DNA from: Telopea speciosissima
Taxonomy: Eukaryota; Streptophyta; Magnoliopsida; Proteales; Proteaceae
Length of the DNA: 64,000 bases
Assembly: GCF_018873765.1 (NCBI RefSeq)
Contig: NC_057925.1
Span: 62,318,470 to 62,382,469 of the forward strand
Reading direction: 5' to 3'
Part shown: in pieces, positions 57,801 through 64,000 of the stretch
Numbering within the stretch: the stretch's first letter is position 1
Layout: each line of letters opens with the position of its first letter
Made by a program: the position numbers and the translations under genes
The notes under the pieces: model-generated
Databases searched by the model: none
Seen by the model: the letters and a program-made list of their open reading frames with translations, nothing else
What the model was told of the DNA's origin: nothing

Positions 57801-58284
57801 CCCGTTAGTTTAAATCGGACCACCTCTTAATTTTGCTGCCTCAAAACCAGGAATTAAACCAGTTGGATATTTCACTGTCGATCAACCTAGTCGATTAGGA
57901 GGTGATGAAACATTGCTTCAACTCTGGAATGGATCTTCAGCAAAGGAGATTCTAATGAGGGAACCCTATCTTTTGTTAGCTGTATTATTCCTCTGCTTAA
58001 GAGCATTCCTTCACTTCTTCCCAGCAATGTTATCTCGTTTCAGGGCTTTCTGGATTTCATACATCCCTCACCTTAACTTGGGCATCTTTGGCGAGACAAG
58101 CCAGTTACTGGGTCGTGCCCTACATTTGATTGATGTGAAGAGGGTTTTCAGCAAGCTGAGGCTATCCAAGACTAGGAACTTCCAGAAAGGGGCAAAAAAT
58201 GCCCGGGTATGGGCGTCTTCTCTGACCTCTGTCTCCTTGGGTGAGTCATCTTCAGCAAGACCAACTCCATCTGGAGATTTGTGA
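47760..58284 (+). CDS. APRL5: 5'-adenylylsulfate reductase-like protein (APRL5/7 type)
   Basis: Exons 47760-47921, 56414-56595, 57652-57764 and 57851-58284; 296 residues, close to the plant APRL5/7 length. Exon 1 gives a signal peptide ([20 protein letters not shown]) and [17 protein letters not shown]. Exon 2 has the thioredoxin-like strand and active-site position [19 protein letters not shown], where WCPFS replaces the redox CxxC, as is usual for APRL proteins. Exon 3 has the cis-proline loop ([13 protein letters not shown]). Exon 4 has one hydrophobic, membrane-like helix ([17 protein letters not shown]) and a basic tail. The name comes from similarity to APS reductase C-termini; the APS reductase domain is absent, and an ER/secretory thioredoxin-fold role is inferred. 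Splice phases all match. Intron 1 (8.5 kb) holds several insertions. APRL5 versus APRL7 is not resolved. Confidence 0.88.
48888..49047. repeat. 79-bp tandem duplication in APRL intron 1
   Basis: CACCATGATTAGAGAGGTCTC through TTTAACTCAGTAGAGACATC occurs twice with one or two differences (starts 48888 and 48967). Confidence 0.9.
49681..49826 (-). rRNA. Organellar large-subunit rRNA fragment (nuclear insertion)
   Basis: The + strand reads GGGAGAACCAGCTAGCTCTG, GGCATTTCACCC, CACAACTCATCC, TTTCAACATCAATCGG, GGACCTCCACTTAGTTTCAC and CCAAGCTTCATCCTGG, then GATAGATCACCC. This is the complement of a conserved 23S/26S rRNA domain. From memory, details such as GGGTGAAAC favour the mitochondrial 26S over the plastid 23S gene. 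About 146 bp remain, with mainly C-to-T or G-to-A type changes expected of a silent methylated copy. A non-functional insertion in the APRL intron. Confidence 0.8.
50276..50596 (-). pseudogene. Clade-D protein phosphatase 2C gene fragment
   Basis: The minus strand reads [20 protein letters not shown], then [20 protein letters not shown] and [20 protein letters not shown]. This is the N-terminus of plant clade-D PP2Cs (PP2C38/APD-like). A frameshift follows at about 50375; the next frame gives [11 protein letters not shown], the metal-binding motif, with Gln in place of the family's His. The homology ends after about 90 residues near the first intron position of these genes. The fragment is antisense inside APRL intron 1 and has no further exons, so it is a captured or truncated copy. 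Confidence 0.8.
50597..52192. other. APRL intron 1, non-coding with retroelement flank
   Basis: No coding region recognised. A CCCCCCCC/A-run near 51386-51408 and minus-strand frames at 51359-51819 have no family resemblance. The 51830-52190 part probably belongs to the 3' end of the copia relic (RNase H tail and LTR), but no LTR border could be fixed. Confidence 0.45.
52193..54760 (-). pseudogene. Ty1/copia pol relic inside APRL intron 1
   Basis: Reading leftward on the minus strand: a pre-integrase piece ([18 protein letters not shown], near 54660); integrase ([15 protein letters not shown], near 54200; [20 protein letters not shown], near 54150); the linker ([16 protein letters not shown], near 53560); RT N-terminal pieces near 53440-53000 ([20 protein letters not shown]-like, PGYVAQG); then a continuous 217-codon frame 52846-52193. 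The last has [35 protein letters not shown], the RNase H YSDIDWA and [17 protein letters not shown]. Frameshifts and stops are frequent upstream. It is related to, but not the same copy as, the relic at 3740-5555. Confidence 0.88.
54828..54900. repeat. (AT)n, G-run and (GT)n microsatellite cluster
   Basis: About 24 AT units, then GGGGGGG and GT repeats. The (GT)n tract is repeated before the second copy of the following duplication. Confidence 0.95.
54890..55345. repeat. 233-bp tandem duplication in APRL intron 1
   Basis: GACAGATGCCTTATAGCAAA starts copies at 54901 and 55134. They run in parallel to CTTCAATCCCTGTCAATGT with few differences, and each is preceded by a (GT)n tract. Confidence 0.9.
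57336..57650. repeat. 155-bp tandem duplication at the 3' end of APRL intron 2
   Basis: TGGCTGAT.T.TGTG.CATCAA, AGAAAGACTAGGCTTT, TTATGTTAGCGGCTTGGATT and CATCTGCTTTTGTATTCATA occur in both copies. Copy 1 ends TTTATTTTGG while copy 2 ends TTTATTTTCCAG, the real acceptor before exon 3. Confidence 0.9.
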
Positions 58285-58639
58285 GTCCGAATGAGGTTAA
58301 TCTGCCACCTCGAATCGAAGACCACAGCGATGCAATTTGGAGGAAAATGAATTCCTTGGAGGGAGTTGGTTGGAATATTGTAACATGAGTGCTGTAGTTC
58401 TCAACAGTAGGTAGTTTCTCTCTTTTATTGCATGCCCTTTACTTTTACTCCTTTTGTTTTTTTGTTTTTTTTCTTCCTTTTTCCATATTTCATTAATAGT
58501 GGTTATAACTGAAGCTGTTGAGCTCATTTTGAGTTTTGGGGGAAATGCAAGCAACCAAAATCATGTAAATTTGAGAAAAGTACAACTCTTGTGTATATCA
58601 TTTGGCATTTGGGAGGAACATTACCTTTCACAGTTTGTT

Positions 58640-58678
<39 letters not shown>

Positions 58679-58722
58679 CACACACACACGGTCACACAGT
58701 CACACAGTCACACAGTCACACG
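58640..58722. repeat. (CT)n, (CA)n and CACAGT microsatellite
   Basis: CT repeats, then CACACACA, then four TCACACAG units. It lies in the 3' flank of APRL. Confidence 0.95.
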
Positions 58723-58833
58723 TTCATATCTTGAAAGATTGCCCACAACCGTTTTTGCTTGTGGGTTGTTTCCATTAAACTAATACCCAAAATAATATTA
58801 ATCATTTGATTAATATTTACTTTACATTTCACA

Positions 58834-59228
58834 GCATCAGATCAGAAAAATTGGTCAAGCGCGCAGATCCACATTGAGATCGGTGAAATATTGGAGAAAG
58901 TTTTGTGTCACCCACGGTGAAGAGTTCCATCCTTAAATTTAAGGTCATCATTACTCCCTCCCTAAATGAAAGTTCAAAATACCCTTAACTTTTGTTCCAG
59001 GACAAGGACATCCATCCAGAGTCAATGATGGCTATCCGTGGAGGAATTCCTTCCCAACGGTGGCTCAAGGAAATGAAATATATGCTTAAGCCAACAACCC
59101 TTCCAACTATCAGTCCAGTCTACTTACTGGTACTTGCTCCTTTCTTTGTTTTTTCAGTGGAAAAAAAGCTGAAAACTACAGAAAAGCAAAAAAAGAGATT
59201 TGGAGAAGCCACGAATGCCACCCTATAG
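58834..59228 (+). other. Unrecognised coding-like stretch
   Basis: A frame from 58992 reads DKDIHPESMMAIRGGIPSQR and WLKEMKYMLKPTTLPTISP. Earlier, HQIRKIGQARRSTLRSVKYW is open near 58836, right after a TTTCACAG acceptor-like site. These look like eroded exons rather than random DNA, but I recognise no family and could not join them in phase. Confidence 0.25.
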
Positions 59229-59369
59229 CCACTCAAGTAGTCAAGGCATACACACTTCGATAAACATTTCTATCCATACGATTGATGCGGTTAAGACCTG
59301 ACCTTTCAGCAACTATTACGTAATTGCAGCCTTACAGCTTACAGGTCCGGCGGTCCACCTACCCACCTA

Positions 59370-60345
59370 TTGGAAAAGATACGTACGACAATTAAACGGA
59401 TTAGACGGTAATAATACTTTTCAAAAATTCGGTTTCACAAAACGCATACGGTAATAATATGGTACGCGTTTAATACGGGTATAATACGGCATAGATGATA
59501 ATAATACTTTTAAAAAAACGGACATATAGTCATTATATAACATGCATTTATCACCTAATAAACAAAATAATATCATGATTTTATGAATTAAAATAAACAC
59601 AATAATATAATATGCTATATAACATCTCTAAGATTATCATTTAACATACCAAAATATCAATAATCTACAAGAAATGAATGTAGATTGTCTGAAAATGAGA
59701 TGAGCAAGTTGATTACCTTATCATTAAATCATTCTTCCAACATTACATTTCTTTCTATCTACAATGAGATAACCATATACTTTTAACCAGATGTGTTTTT
59801 GTGAAGGGGGATGAGTTCCCACTAATTAACCAACACAAGACAAGAGGGAGAGTTCCAGATATGGATCTCCACTGTACACATTAGCTACAAGAGACAAAAA
59901 AAGAAGAATAAAATAGAATAGAGATTGAGCCGTTCTCGCCAATATCACACCAGATTCATTTGCTTCACTACCACCATCAAAGTTCAAAGACCAGAGAAAC
60001 AAGAGGAGAGTACAAGACTTAAGTGCCGCTTTGCTGAACGGAGATGGGGAGGATGATTGGAGATGGAGGGCGGCTACTTTTGCCTACTACGGTTGGATGT
60101 TCAACGCAAATCGAAAGGGACGAAAGGGAAAGTAAAATCGTTTCCTTAAATTCTAATCTTTTGGGTTTTTTTTTTTTTTATAAAAAAATGTATAATACGC
60201 GTATTATATGAATATAATATTCGATCGATTAAAAAACATATTTTTTTTTATAAAAATACAAAAAAATACGGAGACGGGAATATTATACATTTAAAAATTC
60301 GAGTACGCATATAATACGTGTATTTACTAACTAAGGTCTTGACTC
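59370..60345. mobile_element. AT-rich element with ATACG-type inverted motifs
   Basis: GTAATAATA, TACGCGTTTAATACGGGTAT and AATACGG motifs crowd 59400-59520. Complementary forms (ATAATACGCGTATTATATG, ATACGGAGACGGG, AATACGTGTATT) crowd 60190-60320. No transposase frame. Probably a non-autonomous DNA transposon; its exact ends are uncertain. Confidence 0.4.
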
Positions 60346-61462
60346 TTGAGGTTGAAATAAATAAAGATTTTTTTTTTCAAACGCATACATGATCTTTTGA
60401 GTTTTGGTAGCATATAATGTGTTTTAGTTACCTGCTCACATGGCAAAAGATCATGCTTAATGGACTTTCCTCTTATTAATTATTTTAGAAAGCAGGGGAG
60501 GAATGCATAAATACTCAAAACTCATGGGTGAATCTATAATTAGGCCTTATCTTAAGGGAGGTACGTATAAATTTTCCACAAAAAAAATAGTTATCATATA
60601 CGGTTTGTGTGATTACCATAAAAACATTGCGTTGTGTGTGGGTTTAGTCCCACATTGGGTGTGTGAGTGTAAAATGTGTGTTGTGTAATTTGTCATTCCA
60701 CAGTTTCAAAAGTTGGTTAACCTTTTGGGATTGACGTGTGGTTTGTGTGATTACTAAAAAAAAAAAAAATAGTTGCCAAATGTATATGTTTAACACTTCA
60801 AAACTTTGGGTTTATCGGTCAAGACATGGTGATGGTCAATAAAAATGAATAAAATCCTGACTCCTTAATCTTTTATCTGGGCTATAGCAAGATTTGGGAT
60901 TAAGGAGATTATATTAGATGCTGTTGCGGATAGTTTAACAGATTTTGATACTCTTTTGTATGGATATAATAACAAACACCAAGGAAGCAAGGGTCTGTAC
61001 TTAATTAATGAAAATTTTCTAAAGAAAATCAAACCGATAACCCTTGTTAAGAAATTTGAGCCAGTGTTGTAGCCTATGCCTCTTCACATGGTTTTCTTTA
61101 TTAATTTCTTGAGAATATAAAAAAAATAATTTATGTGAAGAGGCATAGTCCTACCCAACTTGCTCAAAGAACCCTCTCCCACCCAGAGAAAATGGTTAAT
61201 GAATGATTGAGAATAAGGTTCTGTACTTAACCCTATAAAGAAAAGCAAAAAATAATCATCTACAAATAACGTTGTGATGTGTATGCCACGCTCTCTTGCC
61301 ACATTGCAAAGATGCGTAGATGTGGATGGATCCATTTTATGGAGAAACCATATTCATCTCATTGGTCAAAATTTCATTCCAAAACAAGCAAAGGAAGGGG
61401 TTGGAAAGAAAATCAAAAGTCTAATGATATTAAAAATGCCATCTGGTAATAGGGGAAAAAAT
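60346..61462. other. No gene seen
   Basis: AT-rich. A motif GGTTTGTGTGATTACCATAA appears twice in variant form (60602 and 60729). Confidence 0.5.
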
Positions 61463-62060
61463 CATTCTAATGTTCAATGCTCTATTTTACCAATTGGAAA
61501 AGATGAAATTTGGCATGTGAACAAGGGACCTTGGAATATCTACTTATCCACAAAATTTGAATTTTCATCCAATATGCAGTATAGTAAAGATTTAGTCATT
61601 TGAGGTGGTATGACCATGTTCAACGAAGGCCTTGGGATGCTCTAATACGGAGGAGTGATTTGATTTCATTCTAATGTTCAATGCTCTATTTTACCAATTG
61701 GAAAAGATGAAATTTGGCATGTGAACAAGGGACCTTGGAATATCTACTTATCCACAAAATTTAAACTTTCATCCAATATGCAGTATAGCAAAGATTTAGT
61801 CATTTGAGGTGGTATGACCATGTTCAACGAAGGCCTTGGGATGCTCTAATACGGAGGAGTGATTTGATTCAAATTAAAGGTAATAAAAGAGTCAAGGCAA
61901 ACTTAAATTAACCATAGTAGTGGTGAGGAAAGACATGCATAGCTTAGGCCGTGTAACCACATATGACTTCGAATAAAACTGATTAGAGAACAAGGATCCA
62001 TGTGGTTGACCCCATTTACCTGGGATAAGACTGGGTTGTTGTTATATTCTAAAAAGTTGT
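61463..62060 (+). mobile_element. 3' end of a LINE, internally duplicated
   Basis: LRWYDHVQRRPWDALIRRSD, a motif near the C-terminus of many plant non-LTR reverse transcriptases, is encoded at about 61602-61666 and again at about 61806-61870. The sequence ends with a degenerate RIHVVDPIYLG-type tail near 61998-62030. A 204-bp tandem duplication (61463-61666 and 61667-61870) covers the first motif and its upstream flank. There is no intact frame and no poly(A) tail was identified. Confidence 0.6.
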
Positions 62061-62189
62061 GCCCTTTGAAATAATACAATCACCGCTTCCCTTTTTTATT
62101 CAATTTATTGGGGTATAAAGGTTATTTTGCAAGGAGAAGGAGAGAGACAAACACAAAGGTGCATAATGGGATTATGACTGCAATAGGGT

Positions 62190-62660
62190 CGAGTTGAGCT
62201 GGGTCTTTTAAAACCCCAGTCCAACCCTGAGTCCCCTTAGCTGGGCCCAGGCCTTGACTCAGGGCCAGAAAAATTCAACCCTAACCGGTACCCACCCTTA
62301 GGGTCGGCCAGGGCTAACCCTAATTGGCTCTAACCATGGGGTGGGGGATGGGTGGGAAAGGAGATGCATGGGCTGGTCAGGTTGGGAATGGGAGATGCAT
62401 GGGCTGGCCATGCTAGGAAAGGGAGATACATAGACTGGCCAGGCTGGGAAGAAGAAGAAGAAGTAGAAGAAAGAACTGAAAGACGAAGACAGGGTTGGGT
62501 TGGACAGGGTCGGGCTCAGCTCGAGCCCTCAACCCTAACCCTAACCCGGCCTAGCCCTAACTCAGGGCTAGAAATTCCCTACCTTGACCAGCCCTCAAGG
62601 CTAAGGTATCTTAACCTAAGCTTTGTTTGGGCTTAGGGCGGGTTCGGGCTATCATGACTA
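62190..62660. repeat. GC-rich repeat region with 31-bp tandem units
   Basis: GGGAGATGCATGGGCTGG.CA units follow each other near 62363, 62388 and 62419. They are flanked by CCCTAACCC-type and AGGGC/GCCCT-rich sequence that pairs across the region. The reading frame across it is a repeat artefact. Confidence 0.6.
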
Positions 62661-62701
62661 AACTTTCATCCCTATTTTTTTTTTTTATCGAAAAGAAAAA
62701 G

Positions 62702-62866
62702 GTAAAAGATCTCTGTCCGAGAGTGTGGCCTATGCTAGCACTCCCATGAGTCTATCTCTCTCCTCCCCATGTGAAAAGACATCTCTGCCACCTTATTTTA
62801 AGGAGGAGAGAGATAGACTCATGGGAATACTGACGTAGGCCACAATCCCGTACAGAAAACTGCTTC
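62702..62866. mobile_element. Fold-back MITE
   Basis: CTGTCCGAGAGTGTGGCCTA, CTCCCATGAGTCTATCTCTC and TCCTCC pair with GGAGGAGAGAGATAGACTCA, TGGGAATACTGACGTAGGCC and ACAATCCCGTACAG. Arms about 55 bp. Confidence 0.85.
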
Positions 62867-63927
62867 CCAAAAGAAAATTATGCATTAGAACTTGCAACCC
62901 TACTTGAGATAGAAAACTTTCTTCTTACAATTTAGTAGTAATTTTGTAAAATTTTATCACTTTAAGTTCATCACTATGGCAATCCCCTCTATATGTGAGG
63001 TTGACGTCTGACCTACTAACTTATCCAAATAACCGAAAAAAGGTCTGACCTACTAACATGGTGTGGGGTTTCTTCTTCATGGACTCATCCATGTCTCTCA
63101 TAGTCTCATGTGACAAGTAGGGGCAAATAATGATTATAATTAATATAGTAACATACAATTGAACCTCCCAAAACAAGGCAACGGGCATTGGAAACGGTTT
63201 TAAAAAAAAACAGAAATAACTTATTTTAGCTGTTTGGCTAACTCAAATAAGTGCTTAATTTTTGTTGTCAATAAATTACATTTTTGTTTAATTTTTAGCA
63301 AATTATTGGAAGCTTTTTAAAAGTTTTTTTTTTTCCCTCATAGATTTAGAAGTTCTTATTCGCACAAGCTCTTTATTAGAGACAGACAAAAAAAAAAGGG
63401 TAAATTACATATGCCTCCCCTGTACTTTGTCCTAATTACACATTCCTCCCCTTGATTTTCCCACCTTACATACGATTCCCCTATAGTTTTCAAAAAATTA
63501 CTAATTCCTCCCCTGTCGTTAGCATCCGTCTGTTATGTGCTGACATGGCATAATTAGATTTTTTATAATGCCCAAACTAACCCTTGGTCATTGTGAGATG
63601 ACCCATTTACCCTTTTGATAAAAACCAAAATAAGAAGGAAAAATTTGCCCTTTCTCCTCTCCCAACTTCATCTTCAACCTCTCGAACCTTGTAATCGCGG
63701 CAACGATACCCCTACCAGTGCACTCGAGTATTTATGCTCACAAGTGACCATTGCGTCATTCAGATTGTTTCTGGGTTCTAAAACAGATTCCTTCCCAAAC
63801 CGGTTTCTTTTTCTTTCTTTTACAATTATTAGAAGCCCTTCTCCATTCTTGTATTATAGGATTCAGTTTCTAGTTTTAAGTTTCAGGGCAGCCAGCCCCC
63901 ATTCTTGTATTTGTGGCTTGTTAACGC
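62867..63927. other. No gene seen; upstream flank of the terminal gene
   Basis: AT-rich. 63400-63560 has the anonymous TACATATGCCTCCCCTGTAC type repeat also common near plant MITEs. Pyrimidine-rich tracts near 63640-63860 may belong to the promoter or leader of the gene starting at 63968. Confidence 0.45.

Positions 63928-63967
<40 letters not shown>
63928..63967. repeat. (GA)n microsatellite in a probable 5' UTR
   Basis: About 19 GA units ending directly before an ATG. GA/CT tracts are common in plant leaders. Confidence 0.9.
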
Positions 63968-63970
<3 letters not shown>

Positions 63971-64000
63971 GAGTTACTTCTTCTTCTTCTGCTATCGAAA
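63968..64000 (+). CDS. Start of a gene cut by the window end
   Basis: ATG followed by MELLLLLLLSK, the beginning of a hydrophobic stretch such as a signal peptide or membrane anchor. Only 11 codons are present, so the product cannot be named. It could also be a chance ATG in CT-rich DNA. Confidence 0.35.

Noticed and set aside
62530-62560. CCCTAACCCTAACCC as an interstitial telomere
   Set aside because: Only two or three imperfect units within a GC-rich repeat region.
62352-62636. 94-codon frame MGKEMHGLVRLG
   Set aside because: It is made of 31-bp tandem units and low-complexity Glu-rich sequence.
1-64000. CRISPR array, bacterial operon or prophage
   Set aside because: No spaced direct repeats of that kind, no Shine-Dalgarno-led gene clusters; all recognisable genes are plant or retroelement genes.

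Overview
This window is plant nuclear DNA. It has GT/AG introns, LTR retrotransposons of the Ty1/copia and Ty3/gypsy types, Au-like SINEs, a hAT transposon, many fold-back MITEs and AT/GT/CT microsatellites. Plant-specific gene families are present: non-specific lipid-transfer proteins (nsLTP), a P-class PPR protein and an APR-like thioredoxin-fold protein. The base composition, the 8.5-kb intron and the transposon load suggest a large-genome dicot or basal eudicot. The species cannot be named from the sequence.

Region by region. 1-3723 is a young gag-only LTR element whose left LTR is cut by the window edge. It sits against a decayed copia relic (3740-5735) and an Au-like SINE (5880-6042). 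Around 7.5 kb on the minus strand is what looks like the first coding exon of an nCBP/eIF4E2 cap-binding gene; no later exon is visible. 8764-15710 is a Tat-lineage Ty3/gypsy element on the minus strand, bounded by the same 5-bp target duplication on both sides. It carries a second (archaeal-type) RNase H, an antisense reading-frame remnant and a 44-bp minisatellite. A chromodomain gypsy fragment follows (16373-17190). 18.8-25.3 kb is a tandem segmental duplication carrying two nsLTP genes. 27551-29758 is an intact PPR gene. 30341-36963 holds two hAT-type elements placed head to tail; the second encodes a nearly complete transposase with two in-frame stops. 40492-43899 supports a five-exon gene of unknown family. 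44643-46342 is a solo LTR with target duplication. 47760-58284 is an APRL5/7-type gene with four exons. Its 8.5-kb first intron holds a piece of organellar rRNA, a PP2C gene fragment and a copia relic. The rest (59-64 kb) is repeats and a LINE 3' end. A new gene starts in the last 33 bases.

The host genes form no operon or pathway. The two nsLTPs are paralogues from local duplication, and the other genes are independent. No unknown multi-gene system is evident. The most informative material is the transposon structure: the gag-only element, the Tat antisense frame, the palindromic hAT junction, the retroposon with an empty site in its paralogue, and gene or organelle fragments in a giant intron.
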